Shown here: positions 42,317 to 52,047 of the stretch, in pieces
Numbering within the stretch: the first letter of the stretch is position 1
How the letters are laid out: each line of letters starts with the position of its first letter
Source of the DNA: JBBROS01 sp964246015
Lineage (GTDB): Bacteria > Pseudomonadota > Alphaproteobacteria > Acetobacterales > Acetobacteraceae
Length of the DNA: 64,000 nucleotides
Reading direction: 5' to 3'
NCBI GenBank assembly: GCA_964246015.1
Contig: CAXTPG010000008.1
Coordinates: 1-64,000, forward strand
Program-made: the position numbers and the translations under genes
Notes under the pieces: model-generated
What the model was told of the DNA's origin: nothing
What the model saw: the letters and a program-made list of their open reading frames with translations, nothing else
The model's database searches: none

Positions 42317-43053
42317 CACGCGTCACCGAGATAGGCGGCCCGGACCGCCGGGTCCGCCCGCACCGCCTCGGCCGATCCCGACGCCACCACCGCCCCGGCC
42401 ACGAGCACGCTCACCCGGTCCGCAAGCCGGAACACCGCATCCATGTCGTGCTCCACCAGCAGCAGCCCGAACCGCTGCTTCAGCTCCGCCAGCAATGCGA
42501 TGATGTCCGCCGCCTCCTCGTGCCCCATCCCCGCCAGCGGCTCGTCCAGCAGGATGCAGCGCGGCTGCAACGCCAGCGCGCACGCCAGCTCCAGCGCCCG
42601 CCGCTCCCCATGGCTCATGTCCCGCACCCGCACGTGGCAGCGCGCACCCAGCCCCACCGCATCCAGCGCCTCGCCTGCCGCATCGTTCGCCGCCGCATCC
42701 CGGTCCGCCCGCCCCCACCACCGCAACGGCGCCCGCCCGCGCGCCTGGGCCGCCAGCGCCGCGTTCTGCAACGCCGTGAACCCGGGCACCAGCTGGCTGA
42801 TCTGGAACGTCCGCGCCAACCCCAGCCGTGCCCGCCGATGCGGCGCCAGCCCGGTGATATCGACACCCCCCAGCCGCACCACCCCCGCATCCGGCGAAAG
42901 CGTCCCCATCACCTGGTGGATCAGCGTCGTCTTCCCCGCCCCGTTCGGTCCGATCAACGCATGCAGCCCCGGTGTCGGCACGACCAGGCTCACGTCCCGC
43001 GTCACCGCCAGCGCGCCGAAGCTCTTGCTCAGCCCGGTGATCTCGAGGCTCAT
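42316..43053 (-). CDS. livG: Branched-chain amino acid-type ABC transporter ATPase (LivG-like)
   Basis: This 245-residue ATPase starts MSLEITGLSKSFGALAVTRD, with Walker A GPNGAGKTTLIHQ, the long LivG insertion after FTALQNAALAAQ, signature SHGERRALELACAL and Walker B CILLDEPLAGMG. The signature is SHGERR where many LivG proteins have SYGEQR or SHGEQR, a mild change. It is coupled to LivF. ATG 43053 lies ten bases after the LivM stop. Confidence 0.94.
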   Translation of the reverse strand: MSLEITGLSKSFGALAVTRDVSLVVPTPGLHALIGPNGAGKTTLIHQVMGTLSPDAGVVRLGGVDITGLAPHRRARLGLARTFQISQLVPGFTALQNAALAAQARGRAPLRWWGRADRDAAANDAAGEALDAVGLGARCHVRVRDMSHGERRALELACALALQPRCILLDEPLAGMGHEEAADIIALLAELKQRFGLLLVEHDMDAVFRLADRVSVLVAGAVVASGSAEAVRADPAVRAAYLGDA

Positions 43054-43063
43054 GCCCGCCTTC

Positions 43064-43975
43064 TCACGCGCGCCGCCGCACCAGGGCCGCCACCAGCAGC
43101 GCCGGCCCCAGCAGCAGCGCCCCATGCGCCGTCACGGTCGAAAGCCACTCCTCCGCCGCCACCAGCCCCACCGCGCCCGCCGCCGCCCCCACCAGCCGCC
43201 CGTCGACGCTGCGGCCCAACGCCCCCCGGCTGCCCAGGATCACCATCACCAGCACATGCCCCGAAGCCCGCCAGTCCAGGATGGCCGGGCTCACGAACTC
43301 GCTGCTGTTCGCGAGCCAAAAGCCGGCCAAGCCTCCGCCCGCACCCCCCACCACCGTCGCCGCCAGCCGCAGCCGCTGCACGTCGAACCCCAGCGCCGCC
43401 ACCCGGACCGCATTCCCCGCCGAGGCCCGCAGCGCCCGCCCGAACCGCGACAGCGCCAGCATCCGCAACGCCAGCCCCCACGCCACCAGGCATCCCACGA
43501 CCGCCGCATGGAACGCGAACCGCCCCTCCAGCCATGCCCGCCCCGCGACCGGGGACCGCGCATCCAGCGCCATCCCGTCATCGCCCCCCAGCGGCGCCCA
43601 GGCCTGCGCGACGAAATACGCCATCTGCCCGAACGCGAGCGTGATCATGATGTACGTCACGCCCTGCGTCCGCAGCGACACCAGCCCCGTCACCCCCGCG
43701 AACACCCCCGCCGCCAGCATCGCCGCCGGCAGCACGACCAGCCCGTCCGCCCCCCCGGCCACGAGCACCGCATACGCCCCGATCCCCACGACCGCCGCAT
43801 GCCCGAAGCTCACCAACCCGGCAAACCCCACCATGAACTGCAACGACACCGCCGCGATCGCCAAGACCGCCCCCCGCGTCGCCACCACCAGCAGATACCC
43901 GGACCCACCCAAGGCCGCCGCGACGGGAGCCCCCACCAGCCCCAGCACCAGCAGCAGCCCCACCGCCCGCGTCAT
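43064..43975 (-). CDS. livM: Branched-chain amino acid-type ABC transporter permease (LivM-like)
   Basis: A 303-residue hydrophobic permease. The core LQFMVGFAGLVSFGHAAVVGIGAYA and GVTYIMITLAFGQMAYFVAQ are LivM signatures, and RFGRALRASAGNAVRVAALGFD is the cytoplasmic loop that meets the ATPase. Its ATG overlaps the LivH stop (ATGA). A long alanine/glycine-rich C-terminus is within family range. Confidence 0.93.
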   Translation of the reverse strand: MTRAVGLLLVLGLVGAPVAAALGGSGYLLVVATRGAVLAIAAVSLQFMVGFAGLVSFGHAAVVGIGAYAVLVAGGADGLVVLPAAMLAAGVFAGVTGLVSLRTQGVTYIMITLAFGQMAYFVAQAWAPLGGDDGMALDARSPVAGRAWLEGRFAFHAAVVGCLVAWGLALRMLALSRFGRALRASAGNAVRVAALGFDVQRLRLAATVVGGAGGGLAGFWLANSSEFVSPAILDWRASGHVLVMVILGSRGALGRSVDGRLVGAAAGAVGLVAAEEWLSTVTAHGALLLGPALLVAALVRRRA

Positions 43976-44889
43976 CGCCCCCGCGCCGGCAACAGCCCCC
44001 GGGGCAGGAACGCCAGCACCCCCGCCATCAGCACATAGATCGACATCGAAGCCAGCGCCGGCCCCGCCATCCGCGCACTCGACGGCGCCAGCAGCAGCCG
44101 CAGCCCATCCGTGATCAGCGACCGCCCGACCGTGTCCGCCAGCCCTACCAGCAACGCCGCGACGAACGCCCCCCGGACCGACCCCACGCCGCCCACGACG
44201 ATCACGACGAACGCCAGGATCAGCACCGTCCCCCCCATCCCCGGTTCCACCGAGACCAACGGCGCCGCCGCCGCGCCCGCGAACCCCGCCAGCATCGCCC
44301 CCACCCCCAGCACGCCCGCGAACAGCCGCCCCACATCCACACCCAGCGCCGACAGGATCGGCGCATTGCTCGCCCCCGCCCGCACCAGCATCCCCGCCCG
44401 CGTCCGGTCGATCACCAGCCACAACGCCACCGCAACCAGCAGCCCCGCCGCCAGCAACGCCAGCCGATACGCCGGGTACAGCAGCCCCCCCGGCAACCCC
44501 ACCGTCCCCGACAGCGCAGCCGGTACCGCCAAAGCCTGCGGCGCCGGCCCGAACGCGAGCCGCACCCCCTCCTCGATCAGCAGGATCAACCCGTACGTCG
44601 CCAGCACCTGGTCCAGATGATCCCGCCCCATCAAATGCCGGAACACGAGCGCATCGAGCACCAGCCCGATCCCGAACGACAGGACCGCCGCAATCGGCAC
44701 CGCCGTCCAGAACGACCCGGTCCATCGCACCGCCAGCACCGCCAGATACGCCCCCAGCATGTATTGCACGCCATGCGCCAGGTTGATGACGTCCATCACC
44801 CCGAACACCAGCGTCAACCCGGCCGCGATCAGGAACAGCAGCACCCCCAACTGCAACCCGTTCAACGTCTGCACGAGAAGAAGTGTCAA
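43972..44889 (-). CDS. livH: Branched-chain amino acid-type ABC transporter permease (LivH-like)
   Basis: The 305-residue permease reads LLLVQTLNGLQLGVLLFLIAAGLTLVFGVMDVINLAHG at its N-terminus in two family-typical helices, with the late AFVVIVVGGVGSVRGAFVAALLVG. I use TTG 44889, one codon before TLLLVQT, because no ATG is available and homologues begin here. Between this start and the binding protein gene lies a 136-base spacer filled with a pair of inverted REP-type repeats, which could adjust SBP versus permease levels. Confidence 0.9.
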   Translation of the reverse strand: MTLLLVQTLNGLQLGVLLFLIAAGLTLVFGVMDVINLAHGVQYMLGAYLAVLAVRWTGSFWTAVPIAAVLSFGIGLVLDALVFRHLMGRDHLDQVLATYGLILLIEEGVRLAFGPAPQALAVPAALSGTVGLPGGLLYPAYRLALLAAGLLVAVALWLVIDRTRAGMLVRAGASNAPILSALGVDVGRLFAGVLGVGAMLAGFAGAAAAPLVSVEPGMGGTVLILAFVVIVVGGVGSVRGAFVAALLVGLADTVGRSLITDGLRLLLAPSSARMAGPALASMSIYVLMAGVLAFLPRGLLPARGR

Positions 44890-44893
44890 GGAA

Positions 44894-45008
44894 GCCCTCT
44901 CCCCTCGGGAGAGGGTTGGGTGAGGGCCTGCCGCCCGCTCCCAAGCCAGTCGTGTGCGCGTTCCCGGCCCTCACCCCGACCCTCTCCCGATGGGAGAGGG
45001 AGAAGGGC
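44894..45008. repeat. Paired inverted REP-type repeats (CCCTCTCCC...GGGAGAGGG)
   Basis: Two copies face each other. The first (44894-44927) is CCCTCTCCC-loop-GGGAGAGGG followed by TTGGGTGAGGG; the second (44967-45008) begins CCCTCACCCCGACCCTCTCCC and ends GGGAGAGGG. Each is a hairpin, and together they form a larger foldback. A third copy is at 47939-47977. This is the widespread proteobacterial GGGAGAGGG-TTGGGGTGAGGG repeat. Confidence 0.85.
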
Positions 45009-45025
45009 GGTCACCACCACCCCCC

Positions 45026-46189
45026 CTACTTCAGCGCGCACTCCGCCGCGAACCGGTCCGCGTAATCCTTGAACACACGCTGCCGGATCTCGGTCTGGAA
45101 CTTCCCATCCGCCCGCTGCGCGACCTGCACGAGATAGAAGTCCTGGATCGGGTACCCGTTCGTGTTGAACTTGAACGCCCCCCGCGGCGACGCGAAATCC
45201 GCCGCCCGCAGCGCCGTCCGCAGCGCGTCCTTGTCCGCCGTGCTACCACCCGTCTTCTTCACGGCGCTGTCGATCAACTGCGCCGCGTCATACCCCTGCA
45301 TCGCGTAGCTGCCCGGCACATAGCCGTACGCCGCCTCGAACGCCGAAACGAACGCCTTGTTCGCCGGCGTGTCCGTCGTGGGCGCCCACGTCATCCCGCC
45401 ATACAGCCCCACCGCCGCCGCCTGCTGCGCCGGTAGCGTGCTCTCGTCGACCGTGAACGCCGAAAGGAACGGCACCGTCTCCGCCAGCCCCGACTGCCGG
45501 AACTGCTTGACCAGGTTCACCCCCAGCCCCCCCGGCATGAACGCGAACACGACATCCGGCTTCGCCGCCGCGATCCGCGCCAGGTCCGCCTGGAAATCGA
45601 GCTGCGTCAGCGGCACGAAATCCTCGTCCAGCACCTCGCCCTTGAAATGCGTCTTGAACCCCGCGATCGCGTCCCGCCCCGCCTGGTAGTTCGGCGCCAT
45701 CAGGAAGGCGCGCTTGTAGCCACGCTCCTGCGCGACCTGCCCAAGCACCTCGTGCACCTGGTTGTTCTCGTAGCTGGTCACGAAGAAATTGTTGCTGCAC
45801 CCCTTCCCCGCAAACGTGCTCGCGCCCGCATTCGGGCTGATCAGGATGGTGTTGGCGCCCGTCACCGGCCGGAAGATCGCCGCCAGCACGTTGCTGAAGA
45901 TCGGCCCGACCACGAAATCGGCGCGGTCCTGCTCCACCAGCCGCCGCGCCCGCGCCACCGCCACGTCCGGCTTCAACTCGTCGTCGACGACGACCAGGTT
46001 GACCTCCCGCCCCCCCAGCTTCCCGCCCCGCTGCTTCACCGCCAGCTCGAACCCGTCCCGCGCATGCTGCCCCAGCACCGCCCCCGGCCCCGACAGCGTG
46101 ACGAGCACGCCCACCGTGAGCTTCTCCTGCGCGAACGCCGCCCCGGCCGACGCCAGCAGCAACGATGCAGCGAACAACGAACGACGCAT
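45026..46189 (-). CDS. livJ: Branched-chain amino acid-type ABC transporter substrate-binding protein
   Basis: A 387-residue periplasmic protein: signal peptide MRRSLFAASLLLASAGAAFAQ, then EKLTVGVLVTLSGPGAVLGQHARDGF, the Leu/Ile/Val-binding (type I) fold with VVVDDELKPDVAVARARRLVEQD and the hinge LISPNAGAS. It captures the solute for the LivHMGF transporter downstream. Relatives in such bacteria bind aromatic acids, amides or urea as well as amino acids, so the name livJ marks the family only. HU lies upstream in the same direction. Confidence 0.92.
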   Translation of the reverse strand: MRRSLFAASLLLASAGAAFAQEKLTVGVLVTLSGPGAVLGQHARDGFELAVKQRGGKLGGREVNLVVVDDELKPDVAVARARRLVEQDRADFVVGPIFSNVLAAIFRPVTGANTILISPNAGASTFAGKGCSNNFFVTSYENNQVHEVLGQVAQERGYKRAFLMAPNYQAGRDAIAGFKTHFKGEVLDEDFVPLTQLDFQADLARIAAAKPDVVFAFMPGGLGVNLVKQFRQSGLAETVPFLSAFTVDESTLPAQQAAAVGLYGGMTWAPTTDTPANKAFVSAFEAAYGYVPGSYAMQGYDAAQLIDSAVKKTGGSTADKDALRTALRAADFASPRGAFKFNTNGYPIQDFYLVQVAQRADGKFQTEIRQRVFKDYADRFAAECALK

Positions 46190-46253
46190 GGCAACCCCCG
46201 GACCGCAACCGATCCGAACCCTGCTGCATGATGTTTTAAATGTAAAGCATCTC

Positions 46254-46299
46254 GGCCCCCGCGAGGGGCCAGCGGGCCGGGATCACAAGGTCCCGGCCC
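46254..46299 (-). terminator. Two hairpins downstream of the HU gene
   Basis: GGGCCGGGA (46274-46282) pairs with TCCCGGCCC (46291-46299), nine perfect base pairs. A second stem, GGCCCC/GGGGCC, occupies 46254-46270. They lie 20-65 bases after the HU stop on its strand and could end its transcript before the liv genes. No clear T-tract follows, so the call is tentative. Confidence 0.5.
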
Positions 46300-46318
46300 A
46301 TGGAGCACCCCGTGGGCG

Positions 46319-46636
46319 CTACTTCTTCGCCTTCGCCTTCGCCTTGGTCGGCGCCGGCGCGGGCACGTTCATCGAGTCCTTGAGCTGCTTGGCCGCCGTG
46401 AACGCCAGCTTCTTCGACGCCGCGATCTGGATCGTCTCGCCCGTCGCCGGGTTGCGGCCCGTGCGCGCCTCGCGCGACGTTACCTTGAACTTTCCGAACC
46501 CGGGGATCGAGACCTCCTCGCCCTTCTTCGCCGACTCGCTGATCGCCGCGAACACGGCCTCCACGACGGCCTTCGCGGTCTTCTTTTCCATGTCATGCTT
46601 CGAAGCGAGCATGTCGGCCATTTCGATCACGTTCAT
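46319..46636 (-). CDS. hup: HU-family DNA-binding protein with Ala/Lys tail
   Basis: A 105-residue nucleoid protein: ADMLASKHDMEKKTAKAVVEA, the EEVSIPGFGKFKVTSREAR saddle and the DNA-intercalating arm GRNPATGETIQIAASKKLAFT with the conserved RNP motif. HU bends DNA non-specifically. A short PAPAPTKAKAKAKK tail extends the family's usual 90 residues. AAAGGA precedes the ATG, and GGTCAA/ATTGCA (46704 and 46680) could be its promoter elements. Codon use is typical of the window. Confidence 0.95.
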   Translation of the reverse strand: MNVIEMADMLASKHDMEKKTAKAVVEAVFAAISESAKKGEEVSIPGFGKFKVTSREARTGRNPATGETIQIAASKKLAFTAAKQLKDSMNVPAPAPTKAKAKAKK

Positions 46637-46826
46637 AAAAGACGTCCTTTCCAGGGTTTTCGGTGGCGCACCTAGCAGGATTGCACGGCGAGTGTCACCC
46701 GTCGGTCAAGCAGGATTCGCTATTGCATTGCGGCAACGGCCTAATTGTGGCCGCCCCACCCCTCGCGCCATGTTGGGAATCGGCACAACCGCGGCTACGG
46801 TGCCCCGAATCACCGGAGGAACCGCC

Positions 46827-47936
<1,110 letters not shown>

Positions 47937-47938
47937 TG

Positions 47939-47977
47939 CCTCCTCTCCCGCCTGCGGGAGAGGGTTGGGGTGAGGGT
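47939..47977. repeat. REP-type repeat, third copy
   Basis: CCTCTCCC-loop-GGGAGAGG followed by TTGGGGTGAGGGT, the same element as the pair at 44894-45008. It begins two bases after the frmA stop and may act as its terminator or mRNA-stabilising hairpin. Confidence 0.85.
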
Positions 47978-48003
47978 GGTTGCCGCACGGAAAAAGCTCC
48001 CCC

Positions 48004-48750
48004 ATGACCCTCCACAGCCGAACAGCAATAGTGACCGGCGCCGCTAGAGGCATTGGCGCCGCAATCGCCCAAACCCTCGCGCAGGCCGGTGCCACACTCA
48101 TCCTCGCGGACATCTCCCCCACCATCCACGAACTCGCCAAATCCCTCCCCAACGCCCACGCCCTGCAGGCCGACATCACCACCCCGGATGGCGCCGAGGC
48201 CCTCGCCGCCCTCGCCATGTCGGCGACCGGACGCCTCGACATCCTGGTGAACAACGCCGGCATCGGGATGAACAAGCCCTTCATGGACACGACACCGGAC
48301 GACATGCATCGCGTCATGGCCGTGAACCTCATCGGCCCCATGCTCTGCAGCCAGGCCGCCCTCCGCCGCATGCTCCCCGCCGGCTACGGCCGCATCGTCA
48401 ACGTCACCTCCATCTCCGGTGAGCGCGGCAGCGCCGGCCGCGCCGCCTATGGCGCCGCCAAGGCCGCCCTCGCCCTGATGACGAAGGTCATGACCCTCGA
48501 ACTCGCCGGCCAGGGTATCGCCGTCAACGCCGTCGCCCCCGGCGCCGTCGAGACCGAGATGGCGGCCGCCATCCACAGCCCCGCCACCCGCGCCGAGTTC
48601 CACGCCCGCACCCCCCAGGGCCGCTACGCAACGCCCGTGGAAATCGCCGCCGCCGTCCTGTTCCTCGCCAGCGACCAGGCCGCCTACGTCAACGGCCAGG
48701 TCCTCGTCGTCGACGGCGGCCTCACCAGCGCCGGGCTGGTCTCGCCGTGA
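48004..48750 (+). CDS. Short-chain dehydrogenase/reductase
   Basis: A 248-residue classical SDR: TAIVTGAARGIGAAI for NAD(P), ILVNNAGIGMNKP, SISGERGSAGRAAYGAAKAAL with the catalytic Tyr and Lys, and the C-terminal YVNGQVLVVDGGL. It matches 3-oxoacyl-ACP reductase or sugar dehydrogenase-like SDRs; the substrate is unknown. ATG 48004 begins the conserved sequence, though the upstream ribosome site is weak. The stop overlaps the next gene's GTG. Confidence 0.92.
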   Translation: MTLHSRTAIVTGAARGIGAAIAQTLAQAGATLILADISPTIHELAKSLPNAHALQADITTPDGAEALAALAMSATGRLDILVNNAGIGMNKPFMDTTPDDMHRVMAVNLIGPMLCSQAALRRMLPAGYGRIVNVTSISGERGSAGRAAYGAAKAALALMTKVMTLELAGQGIAVNAVAPGAVETEMAAAIHSPATRAEFHARTPQGRYATPVEIAAAVLFLASDQAAYVNGQVLVVDGGLTSAGLVSP

Positions 48751-49535
48751 AGCTGCAGGACCGCACCGCCCTCGTCTTCGGCGCCGGATGCGCAGCCCCC
48801 GGGTGGGGCAACGGCAACGCGGCCGCCTGCGCCTACGCCGACGAGGGCGCCCGCGTCGTCTGCGTCGATCGCGACCCGGCCGCCGCCGAAGCCACCGCGG
48901 CCCTCATCCACGCCCGCGGCGGCCGGGCCATGGCGCTGGCCGCGGACGTGCTCGACGCCGCCAGCATGGAACGCGCCGTCCACGCCGCGATGGACGCCCA
49001 CGGCACGATCGACATCCTCCACAACAACGTCGGCCACGCCGGCATGGGCGGCCCGGTCGAGCTGTCGGAAGAACAATGGGACCGCCAGATCGCCCTCAAC
49101 CTCAAGGGCGTCTTCCTGTCCTGCAAATACGCGCTGCCCATCATGCTCGCCCAGGGAAAGGGCGCCATCGTCAACATCAGCAGCCTCGCCGCCATCCGCT
49201 GGACCGGCTACCCCTATGCCGCCTACTACGCCGCGAAGGCCGGCGTGAACCAGCTCACCGTCGCCCTCGCTCTGCAATACGCGGCCCGGGGCATCCGCGC
49301 CAACGCCGTCCTACCGGGCCTGATGGACACGCCCATGATCCACCAGCAGATCAGCGGCCAGTACGAGAACGACGCCGCCATGGTCGCCGCCCGCGACGCC
49401 GCCTGCCCCATGGGCCGCATGGGCACCGCATGGGACGTCGCCCGCGCTGCCGTCTTCCTCGCCAGCGACGACGCCGCCTACATCACCGGCGTCTGCCTCC
49501 CCGTCGATGGCGGACTCTCCTGCCGGGCCGCCTGA
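48747..49535 (+). CDS. Short-chain dehydrogenase/reductase
   Basis: The 262-residue SDR opens LQDRTALVFGAGCAAPGWGNGNAAA, a variant coenzyme loop (GAG...GxGNG) seen in one SDR branch, with ILHNNVGHAGMGG replacing NNAG, ISSLAAIRWTGYPYAAYYAAKAG with catalytic Tyr and Lys, and the ending YITGVCLPVDGGL. The start is GTG 48747, overlapping the upstream SDR stop (GTGA). The two SDRs are probably sequential enzymes in one pathway, but the substrate is not evident. Confidence 0.92.
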   Translation: MKLQDRTALVFGAGCAAPGWGNGNAAACAYADEGARVVCVDRDPAAAEATAALIHARGGRAMALAADVLDAASMERAVHAAMDAHGTIDILHNNVGHAGMGGPVELSEEQWDRQIALNLKGVFLSCKYALPIMLAQGKGAIVNISSLAAIRWTGYPYAAYYAAKAGVNQLTVALALQYAARGIRANAVLPGLMDTPMIHQQISGQYENDAAMVAARDAACPMGRMGTAWDVARAAVFLASDDAAYITGVCLPVDGGLSCRAA

Positions 49536-49618
49536 ACCGGCCGGCGCCTACCGAAACCTGACGAACCCGAACCAAACCCCGCCTTGGCCCGCGCCCGCCG
49601 CCACGCGATCATTGCGCC

Positions 49619-50380
49619 ATGGACATGCACGCGACCTTCCATGATTGGGCAAGGCCCGACACCCAGTCCCCGTTTCGGCTGCTCCGCTCATCCGTGCTCT
49701 GGCTGGCCCTGCCCATCGCGCTCGCGGCCCTGCTGCCGCTCGTCTACGGGTTCGCGATCGGCTTCCACAATGCCCGCACCGCAATCCGATGGACGCTCGA
49801 CCCGGCAACCAGCGCCCTTCTGGCCGGCATCGGCGTCAACCTCGGCCTGGCCCTCGCGTCCCTCCGCCGCGGCTATGCCGTGGGACAGGGCAGCCTTTCG
49901 GAAGGCCTCGCTCTCGGCCCCATCGAACGCCCCGGCCTGCTCATCCTCTTCGTGCTCGGGTGCATGGCCGTGCCGGGCTTCATGGGCCTCCTGCTGCACG
50001 CCCTCATCAACGAGCCCCTGGGCTTCGTCCTGCAGGACCGCCTGCACCAGTTCTACGGCAGCCGCCCCCCCGCAACCCTCGGCACCGTCATCCTGATCGT
50101 GGTGCTCGCGCCCCTCACCGAGGAGCTGTTCTTCCGCGGCTGGCTCTGGACCGGTCTCAGCCACACCTGGTCGCCGCGCAAGGTGTTCCTGGCCACCGCC
50201 ATCCCGTTCCTGCTGCTGCACATCCCGGGCGGCCTCTACCGGCCCCTCACGCTCCTGCCCGCCACCATGTTCATCAGCCTCGCACGCCACTGCTGCGGCG
50301 GGATCCGCGCCTCCATCCTGGTCCACGCGATGAACAACCTGGCCGCCATGGCGCTCGTCTTCTATATTCACAGTCTGTAG
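49619..50380 (+). CDS. CPBP-family intramembrane metalloprotease
   Basis: A 253-residue multi-pass membrane protein. The catalytic motif EELFFRGW lies in the middle (near residue 165), FLLLHIPGG follows, and HAMNN near the C-terminus supplies the last histidine of the Abi/CPBP (Rce1-like) family. The family trims membrane peptides, sometimes bacteriocins. The layout is regular, and no bacteriocin gene is adjacent. ATG 49619 begins a soluble first segment before the first helix. Confidence 0.92.
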   Translation: MDMHATFHDWARPDTQSPFRLLRSSVLWLALPIALAALLPLVYGFAIGFHNARTAIRWTLDPATSALLAGIGVNLGLALASLRRGYAVGQGSLSEGLALGPIERPGLLILFVLGCMAVPGFMGLLLHALINEPLGFVLQDRLHQFYGSRPPATLGTVILIVVLAPLTEELFFRGWLWTGLSHTWSPRKVFLATAIPFLLLHIPGGLYRPLTLLPATMFISLARHCCGGIRASILVHAMNNLAAMALVFYIHSL

Positions 50381-50421
50381 CGGCGCCGGGCAGCGACGGC
50401 CCCGCCCGGCGGAGGACCCCC

Positions 50422-50778
50422 ATGCCAGACCCCGCTTCCATCCAGGACTACCACGCCCACATCTACTTCGACCCCGGCACCCAACCCGCCGCCGCCCGTC
50501 TCCGCGACCAGATCGCCGAACGCTTCCCCGAGGCCCGGCTCGGCCGCTGGCACCACGCCCCCGTCGGCCCCCACACCAAGCCGATGTTCCAGATCGCGTT
50601 CCCCACCCACCTCTTCGCCACCATCGCCCCCTGGCTGATGCTCAACCGCCAGGGCCTCGACGTCCTTCTCCATCCCGAAACCGGCGACGATCCCACCGAC
50701 CACACCGCCCACGCCGCCTGGTTGGGCGACAAGCTGCCGCTCCGCATGGAGGCGTTCACGTCAGCGGCGTTGCGCTGA
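50422..50778 (+). CDS. DOPA 4,5-dioxygenase family protein
   Basis: A 118-residue protein of the small DOPA dioxygenase family, beginning MPDPASIQDYHAHIYFDPGT, with RLGRWHHAPVGPHTKPMFQI and a final HTAHAAWLG, the conserved His residues that probably hold iron. Fungal members cleave DOPA in betalain-type pigment synthesis; bacterial roles are little known. GGAGGA precedes the ATG. Its function here is only family-level. Confidence 0.9.
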   Translation: MPDPASIQDYHAHIYFDPGTQPAAARLRDQIAERFPEARLGRWHHAPVGPHTKPMFQIAFPTHLFATIAPWLMLNRQGLDVLLHPETGDDPTDHTAHAAWLGDKLPLRMEAFTSAALR

Positions 50779-50827
50779 CCGGCGGATCGGCTCACCCTCG
50801 TGCGTCATTGCACCAAGGGAGCCCCCT

Positions 50828-52021
50828 GTGGCCGACACCCTGATCGAGCAGATCCGCCCCCACCACGCCGAGCTGACCGCCATCCGCCGCGACATCCATG
50901 CCCACCCCGAAATGGGGCTGGAAGAGGTCCGCACCGCCGCCATCGTCGCCGCAAAGCTGCGCGAATGGGGCATCGAGGTCACGGAAGGCGTCGGCGGCAC
51001 CGGCGTCGTGGGCACCATCCGCGGCGCCCTGCCGGGGCAGCGCGCCATCGGGCTACGCGCCGACATGGATGCGCTCGCCATCCACGAAACGACCGGAGCG
51101 CCCCACGCCTCGACCCACCCGGGCACCATGCACGCCTGCGGCCATGACGGCCACACCACCATGCTCCTCGGCGCAGCCAGGCACCTGGCGGCCAACCGTG
51201 CCTTCGGCGGCACCGTCCACCTGATCTTCCAGCCCGCCGAGGAAGGCCGCGGCGGCGCCCGCAAGATGCTCGCCGACGGCCTGTTCGACCGCTTTCCCGT
51301 CGATGCCGTCTATGGCATGCACACCGTGCCGGGCGTCCCGGTCGGCGAGTTCAAGCTCCGCACCGGCCCCTTCCTGGCCGGAACCTCACGCTGGAGCGTC
51401 ACCTTCCACGGCAATGGCGGCCATGGCGGCGCGGCGCCGCACAAGGCCGCCGACCTCAGCGTCGTGCTCGCCCACTACATCCTGGGCCTGCAGACCATCG
51501 TCGGCCGCAACGTCGCCCCGGGCGACACCGCCGTCATCTCGGTCGGACACATCGCCGCCGGGTCGGGCGAATCGGTCAACGTCATGCCCTCGGAACTCGT
51601 CGTCTCCGGCACCGCACGCTGCTTCAGCAACGACGTGAAGGCGATCATCGACACCCGAATGCAGGCGCTCGCCGAAGGCCTCGCCGCCCTGCACGGCGCC
51701 ACCGCGGAGTTCGAGATCCACTGGGGCACGACCCCCCTCATCAACCATCCCGAACAGGCCGCCGCAGCCGCCGCCGCAGCCGCCTCGCTGGTCGGCGAGG
51801 CCGCGGTGGAGACGGACGCCCCCGCCGTCACCGGCGGCGAGGACTTCGCCTTCATGCTCGAGGCCAAGCCCGGCGCCTTCATCTTCATCGGCCAGGGCAA
51901 CGCCCCGGACGGACTCGCCCACGGCCTCCACACCCCGAAATTCGACTTCAACGACGAAATCCTGCCCCTGGGCGCCGCCTACTGGGTACGGCTCGTCGAA
52001 CGCGAAACCGGCGTGGCGTAG
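50828..52021 (+). CDS. M20-family amidohydrolase (hippurate hydrolase/aminoacylase type)
   Basis: This 397-residue metallopeptidase has IRRDIHAHPEMGLEEVRT, LRADMDALAIHE, HACGHDGHTTMLLGAA, PAEEGRGGARKML and ITGGEDFAFML-like AVTGGEDFAFML, the M20D metal-binding and catalytic set. It hydrolyses N-acyl amino acids or related amides. The start is GTG 50828 with GGGAG upstream. It follows the DOPA-dioxygenase-like gene by 49 bases. Physiological substrate unknown. Confidence 0.94.
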   Translation: MADTLIEQIRPHHAELTAIRRDIHAHPEMGLEEVRTAAIVAAKLREWGIEVTEGVGGTGVVGTIRGALPGQRAIGLRADMDALAIHETTGAPHASTHPGTMHACGHDGHTTMLLGAARHLAANRAFGGTVHLIFQPAEEGRGGARKMLADGLFDRFPVDAVYGMHTVPGVPVGEFKLRTGPFLAGTSRWSVTFHGNGGHGGAAPHKAADLSVVLAHYILGLQTIVGRNVAPGDTAVISVGHIAAGSGESVNVMPSELVVSGTARCFSNDVKAIIDTRMQALAEGLAALHGATAEFEIHWGTTPLINHPEQAAAAAAAAASLVGEAAVETDAPAVTGGEDFAFMLEAKPGAFIFIGQGNAPDGLAHGLHTPKFDFNDEILPLGAAYWVRLVERETGVA

Positions 52022-52047
52022 CCCGGACGGAACCAGCCCGAGCGATC

